Source: Rhizoclosmatium globosum
Lineage: Eukaryota > Chytridiomycota > Chytridiomycetes > Chytridiales > Chytriomycetaceae
DNA length: 64,000 nt
Reading direction: 5' to 3'
Assembly: GCA_002104985.1 (NCBI GenBank)
Contig: MCGO01000012.1
Span: 620,001-684,000 of the forward strand
Notes under the pieces: model-generated
What the model was told of the DNA's origin: nothing
What the model saw: only the letters and a program-made list of their open reading frames with translations
The model's database searches: none
Position numbers and translations under genes: made by a program
Shown here: positions 43,865 through 55,408 of the stretch, piece after piece
Layout of the letters: every line of letters starts with the position of its first letter
Numbering within the stretch: the first letter of the stretch is position 1

Positions 43865-44826
43865 ATGTCCATTTCAGAGGAAGACGCGAAACTCGTCGGT
43901 ACAGCAATTGCAAACAAGATTGTGGCGCCTATTCGTGGGGCGCCTGTCTCAGGTGCGCCTTGATTGACTAGTTGTGTGTTGGAGAGAGGAAGGGGATGAG
44001 ATGTTCACCGGGACTGCAGTGGTGCCTCAGAGAAGACTCGATCACGTGCCTTGGAAGTGTGTCGGAGGCCGTGTTGGTGTTGGGACCGGTGCTGATTGTC
44101 TCGCGTTTGTTTGGAGGGTGGGGGAACGGACACCGGCTTCGAAGAGAACTATTCGGAGTGGATGGAATCAAATGAAACAAGAGGACCTTGTCTGGTTATA
44201 ATAAGGCGCTGATGCTCAAAGTTGGACGTTCTGTCGTCAATCTCATCGTCGATCCCCTTTGGTATCAAGTCAATCACTGTATTAATTGAAACTAACTAGG
44301 CCGTCCATGGAAGACTATTCAAACAAAGCGAAACAGCTCAATGAAGAGAAAGGCTATTCCAAAGGGTACGCCTTATTTAGTTGGTTTTTGTTTTAAATGC
44401 TAACGGATTTCAAACTTATAGGTTGGGAGAAGCAGCAAGAAGAGAGGAAACAGAAGGAAATTGTAAAAAGAATGCAGTTTGAGATGCAGGAAGAGAAACG
44501 TATCGCCAAGGAGGTACGGAGTCGTGTGGTTTTACTCCTAACAATCATTAACTAATTCTTTATCCGTCCATACAGGAAAAGAAGAAGGAGTTGGAAGAAA
44601 GGAAAAAGAGAAAGGAGGAGAACGAGAAGCGTGCAGAAGTAATGCAGATGGTAAAAAAACATTCGATGGAATCAGTCCCAGTAGTTACTAATCGGGTATC
44701 TCAAAATGCAAACAGGTTTCAGCAGCAAAAGTAAAGCGTATGAAGAAGAAGCAGCTCAAGAGTCTTCGCAAGGTTGGATCGAACATCAGTGGATCGACTG
44801 TCAAGAGACGAAAGGGGGGCAAGTAA
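43865..44826 (+). CDS. CGR1: CGR1-like rRNA-processing protein
   Basis: Five exons: 43865-43952, 44300-44365, 44422-44513, 44576-44650, 44716-44826; 143 aa. Small, very basic protein. After an N-terminal segment (GRPWKTIQTKRNSS) comes a single long charged helix starting GWEKQQEERKQKEIVKRMQ, then EKKKELEERKKRKEENEKRAEVMQ and KVKRMKKKQLKSLRK. The WEK start and the Lys/Arg/Glu helix match the Cgr1 family, which acts in nucleolar processing of the large-subunit rRNA. Any long charged helix would look similar, so the assignment is moderate. The first intron (347 nt) is unusually long and I found no extra exon in it. Confidence 0.65.
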
Positions 44827-44909
44827 GATGTTATCGACCAATAAAGTTCCTTATAAGATGTACCTTATTCTTTATTTATTTATAATACTTTCTTGTTAAA
44901 AGAAAGGCA

Positions 44910-46783
44910 ATGCTCCTTCACTTCTCCCTCCTCGCCCTCGTCGCCGTCCTCCTCTGGACCACCGCCAATCTCCATTCACCAACAAGTGGCCGCGTCGAAT
45001 CCGAATCGCTCCAAAGCACATGGGTCCTCTTCATCGCCGCGCTTCTCTCGCCAAACCCACCGTCGCCGCCGCTTTCCTTTGCCCTTCTTTCAATCGCCGC
45101 AATTCCAACGCTTTCGATTGCTGCGTTCCACTTCAGATTGGTGAACCCTGTTTTGGCGTTTGTGGCGTGCGTGGCTCCGGCGGTTGTTGCGTTGGCTCAG
45201 GTGTCGAGTGCGGGGCTGAAGGGGAGAAAGGGTACCGTGGCTTTTGTTTTATTGATACGGGGTGTTTTGGTTTATTAATTGTGGGTGGTGTAGATCATGT
45301 GCGCCTGTTTTTGAAGTTAGGGCCTGCAGTTGGTTGCGCATACTTTGCTGTGGGTGTTAATAACATTGTGGAGGGATTGGCGTTTACATATGGACCGAAT
45401 CCATTGCCTATGCCTGCTGAAATTATTGCGGGTATTGTTGGGTTGGGGTCAGTGGGGGTTGCGAGTTTGGCTTTCCTTGGGCGTTATGAGGTGGTTGGAT
45501 CTACTGGTGGGAAGAATGAGTCTGGAGAAGAGAAGGAAGCAGCCGCAACTTCATCTTTTGGAATCAAGAGTATAATGATTCTTGTCGCTCCAGTTATGCT
45601 TGTTGGTCAGAGTTTGATCATGTATCCTCAATTCTCAAGGACCGAGATTGCAAAGGTATGAGTTCATTTCGCAAAGAATATGACACGTATGTGATAGCTT
45701 CTGGCTATTGCCGTACCTTTGCTCTGTGTTTCATTCAACTAAAAGTCTTCTTGAAACAACCAAAAACAACAGCCAACCCCTCGTGGCCAACATATCCTCG
45801 CCAAAAAATACTCCACGACAGGTCACATTTCCATCGCCCAAGATCCGTCCATGTTCAACAACATTGGAATCCGCGTGATGAGATGTGACCACTCCCTCCT
45901 CGGCGGAATCTATCTCGCAGAAGGATACAAAGGCGACAGCGTTTACGGATCCTTCTACTTCCCCGCCTTCATCACTGGTTTCTCAAAGAAACCTGTCACC
46001 CGTGCCTCTGAATTCACGATTCTGAATATCGGTCTTGGAATCGGTGTTGCCCCAAAAGCTTTGTTGGAAGCTCACCCAAAATCTGTTGTGGATGTCGTTG
46101 ACTTGGATCCTGTTGTTCTTTCGTACGCCGTGGATTACTTTGAGTTTCCAAATACCACTCGCACGCGGTTTCATGCAACTGATGGACGTGCGTTTCTCGA
46201 ACGTGCTGAGGCTGCGACGTATGACTATATTATCCATGATGTGTTCACGAACGGTGCTGTTGGGAGTCGGCTTGTTAGTATCGAAGCGATTAAGGAGACG
46301 AGGAGGGTTTTGAAAGAGGATGGTGTGCTTGCTGTTAACTTTGTGGGTCGGGTTACGAGTCTTGCGACGAGGAGTCTTATGCGGACTTTGAAGGAGGTGT
46401 ATCCTTATGTGGAGTGTTATCTTGAAGGGAAGGATGTTCTTGCGGAGAAGGATGGGTTTTATAATATGGTGTTCTTTGCGGGTGCTTCCGAGCTTGTGTG
46501 GAATAAGGAGCGGGTGTTGAATCCAAGGGATGGGGTTGTGAATCGGAAGAAGAAGACGACGAGTGATGGGGGCAGTATGGGGTGGACGAGAAGTAGTATG
46601 GTGGATTTGTTTGAGGAGGTGAAGTACACGGGGGCGTGGGAGGATGGCGGGGTTTTGTTGACGGATCAAGGGATTAGAGGGCGAGAGAGAAAGTTGCTTG
46701 AGGAAGAGGCAAAGATAAGTAGGGAGGGGCATTTTAAAGTGATGGTGGAACAATTTGGGTTTGAGTTTTGGCTCATGTATTAG
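44910..46783 (+). CDS. Membrane protein with spermidine-synthase-like methyltransferase domain
   Basis: Three exons: 44910-45231, 45294-45655, 45773-46783; 564 aa. The N-terminal ~225 residues carry about seven hydrophobic helices (MLLHFSLLALVAVLLWTTANL at the start, FGIKSIMILVAPVMLVGQSLIMYP at the end). The remaining ~335 residues are a Rossmann-fold aminopropyltransferase-like domain: LLGGIYL, ILNIGLGIGVAPKALLEAHP (SAM motif I), VDVVDLDPVVLSYAVDYF (acidic loop), DYIIHDVFTNGAVGS (catalytic-Asp position), LVSIEAIKETRRVLKEDGVLAVNFVG. Such fusions are known in fungi and bacteria, but their substrate is not established; true spermidine synthases are soluble. I would call it a spermidine-synthase-like enzyme only. 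Confidence 0.85.
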
Positions 46784-46948
46784 TTAGTGATCATGTGAGA
46801 TGAAAGGACAAGTTATGAAATTACATATTTCATCTGATAATCAATAGAATGCTTGGTTAACTTATATTCAAATAATTCAATCAAAGGGGAAAACGGCGGG
46901 TCTATACCCAAATCGAAATACGGAAAAAAAGTTCAGACACCCCGCCAA

Positions 46949-48680
46949 ATGAAGGGAGTCCTCATCCTACTCCTCTCTGCCAACGCCCTCGCTGCCGACT
47001 TTGCATGGGGCTTTGGAGGATCCTCTTATCAGACTGAAGGAGCATGGAACGTTGGAGGAAAAGAACCCAATGTATACGATCAGTGGTACCACTCAGCTGC
47101 TCATGCTTCTGATGCCAACGCCGACGTCACTGTCGACCAATATCATCGCTACAAAGACGATTTGAAGCTACTGCCAACCCTCGATGCCACTCTCTACCGT
47201 TTCTCCGTCTCCTGGTCTCGAGTAATGCACAACTGTACTGGCATGCCCAACGAAGAAGGAATTGCCTTCTACGGAAGCATGATTGACGAAATCATCAACA
47301 ACGGGGCCGTTCCCTTCTTGACCATGTTTCATTGGGACTTGCCACAAGGTTCGTTGACAAATTGCCCCCAATCCCACCTACTCAATCAACTCATCAAATT
47401 GCTCTTTTCACAGCTTGCTACGACCAATTCCAAGGCTTCAACAACGACAAAATCATCTCCGCGTTTATGCAATACGCAACCGTCCTCTTCAATGCGTATG
47501 GCGATCGTGTGAAATACTGGCTTACAGTCAACGAGGCTGAGTCGAACTGTAAATTCGGGTATCAGCAGGGACGTCTTGCGCCTGGGTTGGTGCAGGCTTC
47601 GTACCAGGCGACGATTGATTGTGTTGCGAGGACGCAGAAGTTGCATGCGGCTGTGGTGAAGATGGCGAGAACGGGGAACTTCAATGGATATGAAAAGTTG
47701 TGGAAGTTTGGGTTTCCTAGTAATGTGGATTGGTATGAGACTGGGAGTGTGTATTCGGCGTCGGTTGCTGCGAATCGGAATTTGGCGAGAGCTGGGTGGT
47801 GAGTGTGGTTTTTGTGCTTTGATTTGTGGTGGCTGACGGTGCTGTTTGTACTGTAGGTATCATGATCCACTCGTTTTTGGAGATTATAAGCAGGATGTTA
47901 TTGATGCGTTCCTTGTTGAGCCGGATAACGCCGATGCAATGGGGACTCCGCCACCAGCATTTAGCGATGCCGACAAGTTGGTTCTTGCTGGGACTGTTGA
48001 CTTCATCGCCATGAACTACTACAGTACATCTGGAATTCCTGTTTCTGCAGAGGAAGTTGTGAGTCCTTCGCTTCATAAAAAATGTCTCTTTGTACTGATT
48101 ATTTGCCCAGCCGAGTGGTGCCGGATGTCCACTGCTTTGCTGGCAACACGTTTACTCCAAGGGACTTCGTGAAATGGCCAACTGGTATTACAACCGTTAC
48201 AACCTTGACATCATCCTCACCGAAGTCGGATACGCCGCTCCAGATGAAGCCACACTTCCTCTCGACCAAGTTATCAACAATCCAAACCGTCTCGCCTTTT
48301 GGAAGACACATCTGCAGGCCATCTCAGATGCTATCGAGATTGACAAACTTCCCATCAAGGGACTTCTGATTTGGAGTTTGACGGATAACTTCGAATGGGG
48401 ATATTACGATCAAAAGTTTGGAGCTGTTTATATCGAGGGATTGGGTGTTGCTGGTGCTAGTTTGAATCGGATTGTAAAGAATAGCACGTACTTTGTGGCA
48501 GATTACTTCCGCGGCAAGAAGTATAACAATCCGTTTGTTGCGGGAAATAAGCAGGGAGGGGTGAATACTACTGGAGCGCCAAGCATTAGCGGTGTTGCGA
48601 CTGTTACAAAGTCGGGTGCCGTTGCTCAAGTTGGGGCAGGATTGCTTGGCGTTTTGTCTTTGGTTTTCACTGTCCTGTGA
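46949..48680 (+). CDS. GH1 beta-glucosidase, secreted and probably GPI-anchored, copy 1
   Basis: Four exons: 46949-47348, 47414-47798, 47857-48058, 48111-48680; 518 aa. A signal peptide (MKGVLILLLSANALA) precedes a full glycoside hydrolase family 1 domain: FAWGFGGSSYQTEGAWN, QYHRYKDDLKLLPTL, YRFSVSWSRV, FLTMFHWDLPQ, then YWLTVNEAES with the acid/base Glu near residue 172, and IILTEVGYA with the nucleophile Glu near residue 366. The usual NEP and TENG motifs are altered (NEA and TEVG). WSLTDNFEWGYYDQKFGAVYI is standard. The C-terminus has a hydrophobic tail after a Ser/Thr/Gly stretch, compatible with a GPI signal. Cleavage of beta-glucosides from plant or algal debris is inferred. Confidence 0.92.
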
Positions 48681-48953
48681 AACTGTTTCGTAGATTAGCG
48701 TTTCCTCTTTCATACCTAAGTACATTTCTCTGTTACGTTTTTCATTCATATTTACCGACATCATGCAATGAAGTTGAAATTTATAAATTCTGCCTCATAA
48801 CGCATCAGCTTAGCTCACTTACCTCCGACCTTCACTTGTAATTGAATTCTATAATTTTTAATTCAGTTGCGTTTCGTTTGTAGAGTTGAAAAGAAAGAAA
48901 GTTGAATCCTTTCTGAAAAACCAATAAGCCCCAATCAGAAAATAGTTTCTGAA

Positions 48954-50603
48954 ATGCTTGTTCTTCTTCTCGCCACCCGTGTTTTCGCATATGACTTTGC
49001 ATGGGGCTTCGGTGGTTCTGCATACCAGACGGAAGGTGCCTGGAACGTTGGAGGAAAAGAACCAGGGGTCTTTGATACTTGGTACCACACCAATTTCCCC
49101 AACGCCGCCAATGCCGATGTTACTACAGACCAATACCATCGCTACAAAGACGATTTAAAACTTTTGCCTACGTTTGGGGCTACACTGTATCGGTTCAGTG
49201 TTTCGTGGCCGAGAGTGATGAAGGGGTGTAGTGGGGAAGTGAACCCTGAAGGAATTGCATTCTACAGCGATATGATTGATGAAATCATTAAGAACGGAGC
49301 TGTTCCTTTCTTGACTATGTATCATTGGGATTTACCACAAGGTATGAAGGTTGTTTAAAGAGTTGGGTGCTAAAAGACTATCTTCCATTAGCTTGCTTCG
49401 AACAGTATCGGGGCTGGGCATCTGACCAGATTATTCCTGATTTTGTCAAGTATGCTGATGCCTTATTCACTGCCTTTGGGGATGGAAGAGTCAACTATTG
49501 GCTGACTATAAACGAAGCTGAAAGTGGATGTAAATTTGGGTTCCAGCAAGGTCGCTTAGCGCCTGGACTTAAGAATGATACCTATCAAGCAACTATTGAT
49601 TGTGTCAAGAGGAATCATCTTATTCATGGAGCTGTTGTCAACTTGGCAAGATCCAAGTATGATGCCACACGCAAAGGATGGAAGTTTGGATTTCCGAGTA
49701 ACGTTGAATGGAATGAAGGGCCAGATGCTGTCTCAGCTGAGAAGCGTAATCTGGCATACGCGGCCTGGTAAGTTTTGTTTTCTGCAAATCATATTTTTGA
49801 CGTTGACACAAAGGTATCACGACCCTTTGGTATTTGGAGACTTCCAGCAAGACACAATATCCGCTTTTATTGACAATAAGGAAAATTTGGATGCAGCTGG
49901 AAGAGCTCCTCCATCCTTCACGGACACTGAGAAGGCTTCTATGAAAGGAACAGTTGATTTCATTGCTATGAATTACTATAGTACAGCAGGAATCCCCGTT
50001 TCTCAAGAAGATGTTCCAAGCGGAGCTGGATGTCCCGCGTATTGTTGGCAACATGTTTGGGGACAGGGTGCGAGAAAAATGGCGAATTGGTATTACAAAC
50101 GGTACAACATGGACATTATAGTTACAGAACTTGGATATGCGGGTGTTAATGAAGCTGATATGACGTTGGATCAAGTTGTGAATGACCCGAATCGATTGAA
50201 ATTCTGGCAATCCCACGCGACTGCACTCGCACAAGCTCTTGAGGAAGACCAAGTCCCAGTGAAAGGAATGTTGATGTGGTCGCTGTTGGATAACTTTGAG
50301 TGGGGGTATTATGATCAAAAGTTTGGGGCGGTTCATGTTGTTGGATTAGGAACTTCTGGAGGTACTTTGGAGCGTGTTGTCAAGAACTCGACGAGGTGGT
50401 TGGCGGATTATTATCGCCAGAAGAAGTACAAGAACCCATTTGCTGTTGGAAAGCTGCCATCTTTTGATGAAAATGTGTCAACATCAAAACCTGGTGCAGC
50501 CAATACAGGGGTAGCGACGGTCACCAAAATTCAATCAGTATCGACCACAAAGTTTTCATCTATAGTTCCCTTGTTGTGCATGATGTTATTTTTCATTCTT
50601 TGA
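48954..50603 (+). CDS. GH1 beta-glucosidase, secreted and probably GPI-anchored, copy 2
   Basis: Three exons: 48954-49341, 49392-49767, 49814-50603; 517 aa. Tandem duplicate of the upstream gene, same orientation, 273 bp away. The start gives a short signal peptide (MLVLLLATRVFA). Same variant active-site motifs: YWLTINEAES (acid/base) and IIVTELGYA (nucleophile). It ends with a Ser/Thr linker and a hydrophobic tail (IVPLLCMMLFFIL) suggesting GPI anchoring. The third intron of copy 1, before PSGAGC, is absent here while the first two are shared, so an intron was lost or gained after duplication. Confidence 0.92.
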
Positions 50604-50736
50604 GAACGATGGTAATTAAATTAACATTTCTGTACAATCCGAACCAATTGAAACAATAACTCAAAAGGACGCACGAAAACAACAGATATTTACTGAGTAT
50701 ATGAGCTATATCAAAGAAAGCAGAAGAGGAGGCTTC

Positions 50737-52495
50737 TTATGCCCAAAAGTTCCCACCACGACCGACACGTCTTCCAATTTCAAAGAACAAAGCGAATCCA
50801 ATCACAACAACCAAAGCCTTCACTGGTACATAATTTCTCACAAAGACGTACGCAGCGCTTGGTCTCTTGTAATGCAACATTGTGTTACCAAGCCACAAAG
50901 CCCATGGAGTATTAGCCAAAGGAGGGTACGCAACCTTGTGACAAAGCTCACTGAAAGCATCTGCGCTTCTCCAAACACGAGCACGCTCATGCGAGAATGT
51001 GAGGAACCCTCTGCGACCGTGGTAACTACCGAATCCGGACGCACCAACACCTCCAAAGGGAAGGTCAGAGAGAACCATGTTGGCGAGGTAATCGTTGATG
51101 GAGATTGTTCCGGAGCGGGTTGAATTTTGAATCTTCTTGACGACGGCTTTGGATTCTGCGACGACGTAAAGGCAGAGTGGGTGGGCGCGGGAGTTGATGA
51201 TGGAGAGGGCTTCGTCCACTGAGGAGACGGCCACGATTCCCATAAGTGGGCCAAAGAGCTCGGATTCCATGAGTGGGTCGGTAGTTTGGACTCCAGCGAC
51301 AAAGTAGGGAGCAATGTATTTAGAGTCGTGGTCGTATTCTCCACCGGAAATGATTTGGGAGTGTGGGAGGGCGGATTGGCGGTCAATGATGTCTGTAAGA
51401 CGCTTCATGTGGCCGGCAGATACAACACGACCATAATCTGGGGAAGTGTGTGGGTTCTCTCCGTACAAGTTCTGCACAGCCTTCTTGAGGGCTGGGATAA
51501 GGCGTGGGAGTACTGATTTGTGGGCAAGCACGTAGTCGGGACCAATACATGTTTGACCAGCGTTGTAGAGTTTTCCCCAAGCAAGACGTTGTGCGGCAAC
51601 ATCAATGTTGGCATCCTCGTGAATGTACACGGGACACTTTCCACCCAACTCGAGTGTGACTGGAGTCAAATGCTTTGCAGCAGCAGTCATGACAATCTTT
51701 CCGACTGTTTCATTTCCTGTGTAGAAAATGTGATCCCACTTTTGTGCGAGGAGGGCACTGGCGACTGGAACGCCACCAGCAACGATTCTGACAGTGTCCG
51801 CGTCGAAGGTCTTTGGAATCAGGTCGAGAAGGAGAGCCTCGGTGTGGGTTGAAACCTCACTGGGCTGTTGAGGTGATTTAGTGGGAGATGCGGAAAAACT
51901 AAGAAAATGTGGGAGATGCGGAAAAACCAAACCAACCTTGAGTACCACACAGTTTCCAGCAGCCAATGCAGCAGCCATTGGTGCCAAAAGAAGCATGACA
52001 GGGTAGTTCCATGGAGCAATAATGAGGACAACTCCAAGTGGATCGTGGATTGTTGCATTGTTGTCAAATAAGGTGAACAATGTCTTCTTTGCTGGGACTG
52101 GGGCAGCCCATTCTTCCAAGTGGGTCAAACAATGCGCCGTCTCAGACAAGGTAAGATCAAGGTCTCCGCCACAAGTGAACAAGTCCTTGTAATTGGTCAG
52201 CATTTGCACTCACTTTCGCTGTTGGGTTTACCTTGCGCAAGTCCTTGTGCATGGCTTCGCAGAGAAGAGAGTAGTTGTCCTGGACGAAGTCGTAGAGTCT
52301 GTTCAACTGGACTCTGCGCCAGGCCAAGTCTCGGGTCTTGTTGGTGAGGAAGGTGGCATCAAGCTCGCGGGCAATCTGTGTGTTCCAATTAGGTTCCCAT
52401 TCATTCATAGAGAAAGAACTGGTGCTTACTTTTGGAATGTCATCAAGGGGCGTTGGGTTTGGGAGGGGCATGATTCGAACACTTGTTTCTTCCAT
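50737..52495 (-). CDS. Class 3 fatty aldehyde dehydrogenase, tail-anchored
   Basis: Four exons: 52495-52430, 52375-52232, 52185-51937, 51864-50737; 528 aa. NAD(P)-dependent oxidation of long-chain aldehydes to acids (ALDH3A2/Hfd1 type). Seen: VQLNRLYDFVQDN, HCLTHLEEWAAP, PLGVVLIIAPWNYPVMLLLAPM (nucleotide binding), GNETVGKIVM, TLELGGKCPV with the general-base Glu, NAGQTCIGPDYVL with the catalytic Cys, DPLMESELFGPLMGI, and PFGGVGASGFGSYHGRRGF. The last ~35 residues contain a hydrophobic segment (ALVVVIGFALFFEIG) that should anchor it in the ER or a similar membrane, as in ALDH3A2. The 72 nt intron at 51936-51865 contains a 19 nt direct repeat. Confidence 0.93.
51881..51928. repeat. Direct repeat overlapping an ALDH intron
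   Basis: GTGGGAGATGCGGAAAAAC occurs at 51881-51899 and again at 51909-51927, separated by 9 bp and lying within the third intron of the aldehyde dehydrogenase gene. It is a small tandem duplication with no known role. Confidence 0.85.
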
Positions 52496-52697
52496 GTGTT
52501 CTTTGTGAGTTTGAATTGATATTGGCCGGAAAAAGGGCCTCTCTAATTCTTGATTTTCCTCTTTGAAATACACGTCCGATCGTTGAATGAATACTTTGTA
52601 GAATAGCGGTCTTGTTTCATGCATGCCTACATATATTTTCAGAGACGAAGAACATTCATCTTCGGTTTTTCTTTGCCGATCTTGACCACATGTCATG

Positions 52698-52875
52698 GGC
52701 GAATGGCCAAATGGTTACCGCGCTCGACTATGAATCAAGAGGTTCTAGGTTCGACCCCTGGTACAGATCCTGTTGCTGAGAGGAAGAAAGCCGGAAAAAC
52801 TCCGGGTAAACCCCAACGGAAAATGAGATCGGATAAAAAAGATAACAGTGTGAAAATTGCATTCGAGAAAAAAAC
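52698..52875 (+). mobile_element. tRNA-derived SINE-like sequence
   Basis: The first ~70 bp contain RNA polymerase III A- and B-box-like sequences (TGGCCAAATGGTTACC and GGTTCGACCCC), a nearly complete T arm (CTAGG/CCTGG) and a degraded anticodon stem. The seven bases before and after these cannot form an acceptor stem, so it is not a working tRNA. A non-tRNA body follows (GCCGGAAAAACTCCGGG hairpin-like), then an A-rich tail region. This structure is that of a tRNA-derived SINE. It sits just before the truncated Fanzor coding region. The exact ends are uncertain, and no target-site duplication was found by eye. Confidence 0.55.
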
Positions 52876-52887
52876 ACGAGCCAACTG

Positions 52888-55408
52888 ATGAGGCCTTGCC
52901 TCCTATCTATTCTTCTCATTCTTTTGGTCGCCACTTCTGTCATTCATATGGCTCAAAACAACTTCCATCGCACTCGCCATGTTGGAGCAAGACAAGCTAC
53001 TCGACCAGAACTACGTTGTGTAATGGGGCCACTCTTACAAGAGTTTGCAAGAAATGTGTCCCTCTTACGCTCCGATGCCATGCTTGCAATCAACCTTCAC
53101 CTAGAGCGCAACCCAACTGGTATTTAACAGCTCAAATTAATATCGTTTAAATTCATTGGGACTTAAAATTAGGTCACGATCATCTTGACATTGAGTTTTC
53201 AGAATCCTTCTTCCAATTTGCACTCAAGTATGCTTCTGGAAATCTGCTCGCCAATAATTATCATGCCCCACTTCCAATTGGTTTTGTACTTCCTGGCAAT
53301 CCTGTTGGCACACCCTACATCCTTCCAGTTGGTGCAGCCCTTCAGGCACACCAAAACACCCGCCGTTCTGTCACAAGACATTACTTGTTGGAAACTTTCC
53401 AAAACTTTCATCATCCATTTAGTTGTGACAACAATGGTTTTCAGAATGGACAACCCATCCAACCTGGTCTTCGAATGGTTCCCCTCTTTAACTGTCCCGG
53501 CTATGAATGGGAGCAAGTTATTGCCATTGAAGCCAAACGATTGCGTACAGACTTTGAAAATGCACTTGCTCGCAGATTCATTGCCAATTTAGGCAAGCTG
53601 GCTGAGGAGGTTTGTTGATCTTGTCTGAAATTTACTTTAAATCTTACAACATAATTCAGGTTTTCAACTTTCATTGCTTCCTGCATGGATACCAACCTAC
53701 CGCTGTTATCAAGGCAACTGCAAAGACAGCAATATACAATTACCTGACCCCACCATTTGGTGCCCCACTTGCACTTCCTGTAGCAGTTCCACAGGCAGTG
53801 ACCAACAATATTGTTGCATTTCTTCTCCATCACAGACAGTTTCTTGTTGCCATGCCCTTCAATAACATTCAGCGTGGCCCACACTTTGAAATGAATCTTA
53901 TTAGGGCAATGTCAAGAATGGGCAATAATATTTTGGCTTATACCAGAGAGTAAGTTTTTATCTGTCAAGCCTTCATTTGCTAATTTCAAACATACTACCA
54001 TTGAAACAGTTTTATTCGCCCAGATATGGCACTCCTTGGAAGTGAAGCTTATTTTCCTCTTGCACCACTTCCAACCAATGCTACCACGGCTCAAGCAGTC
54101 TTTTGTGGGATAGACTATCGTGTTCTATGTCAATATTTTATGCCACGACTGAGGGACCTTTTGGGGCCTCTTGCTGTTCCACTTCCTCAACCACCAGGTG
54201 GAGTTAACTTTCCACCTTCACTTGTAGCTGCTGCTGCACATTTCCAGCACATCATTGTACCTGCATTGGGAATAATTAGTCCACCAAATGGGGTTGGAAG
54301 ATACAATGGTCATGGAGGGACTCGAGCTGAACATCGTGGCATAATTGGACTGTTTTTTCGAGTTGAATCTGTTCGCTGGAGTCGCCACTTGAGGAATGAT
54401 GTTGATTGTATGTAAAACTTTATTGCATTGAATAATTCTAAAGGGCCCTAGCTTCATATTATCTTCAAACTGATGGCAGAAGCTTTTCATGGACTCTGAA
54501 TACCAGACAAGCCTTTGTTCAGAACAATCTTGCAGCAAATGCCAACAGAGTTCCTCACAAAAGTTGGACTGATGATGCAAATTCACTCCCACAAAATTAT
54601 AACTATAACCAATTCATGATAAATGGTCGTGGAATGGTGCGTGTGGATCATCACATAAACAATATGGGAATTGTGAATCAAATTCAAGCTGGAATCTTGG
54701 ATCCTCACAATGTTATTAGTGTTGACCCAGGTTTGATTTCTGTGTTTGGCTTACTAAATCAGCTTCTAATATTTATTTTACCTATTTAGGTATCAGGAAT
54801 GTTGTAACTTGTGTCAATAGTGATATCCAGCTCCAAATCAACAATGCTGCTGTTGCTCCAGTTCCAGTACCTCCGCCTGCACATCCTCCATCACGACAAA
54901 TTATTCATGACCACGTTGTTCAGGTTTCCCATGGTCATATGCGTCAAATCAATGGTTCTAAGCTCTCTGAAAAGAGGGAAGAGGTGTTCCGAGACAATGA
55001 TCACCGCATCAACTTTGCATATGATGTCCTTGCTCAAAATTCTCCACGTGTTATTGGTCAACGTACACTGGGTCATTGGTGTCAATGGACCTGGATGGTC
55101 AAGCATTTCCAGTCAGAATTCTTGTTGCAAGAGTATTCTCGTCCCCAGCATCTAAAGTGGAAGCAGAGCAGTCGTATGAAACACCAGCGGGCTGAACAAG
55201 CTCTCATCAATCGTATGGCTGGGCGCATGACAGACACTGATTGGAACAGTATGCAAGGCAGGATTGTTCCTGGAGCAAGAAAACTCCGCCGTCGAACACG
55301 CCGCTTGAATAATATTCCAGCTTTTCCTGTTGCACCAGTCTATTTTGCTTATGGCGATGGATCTTGGAATCACCAGAGACCATGGGCAATTCTAATTATT
55401 TTTTACAG
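52888..55408 (+). CDS. Truncated Fanzor (eukaryotic TnpB-like RuvC nuclease)
   Basis: Six exons: 52888-53119, 53173-53609, 53660-53949, 54010-54407, 54452-54730, 54790-55408 (751 codons, all phases continuous). The first 20 residues are hydrophobic, so the Met at 52948 is the more likely start. Fanzor-type features: KRLRTDFENALARRF; the RTDG-like YYLQTDGRSFSWTL; RuvC-I VDPGIRNVVTC across exons 5-6 (Asp near residue 545); a Tyr/Arg-rich helical stretch (QEYSRPQHLKWKQSSRMKHQ); and the AYGDGSW strand near residue 732. The frame then reaches a donor-like site and a T-rich tract with no continuation: the TS-x-x-C zinc finger, the catalytic Glu beside it and the terminal RD motif are missing. RNA-guided cleavage by such a product is therefore not expected. 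Confidence 0.8.

Noticed and set aside
45983..46753. 256-codon minus-strand ORF opposite the spermidine-synthase-like domain
   Set aside because: Low-complexity His/Pro/Leu composition, typical antisense shadow of a conserved enzyme domain.
52698..52770. Functional tRNA gene
   Set aside because: A and B boxes and a T arm are present, but no acceptor stem can form and the anticodon stem has a mismatch, so a SINE-like derivative is more likely.
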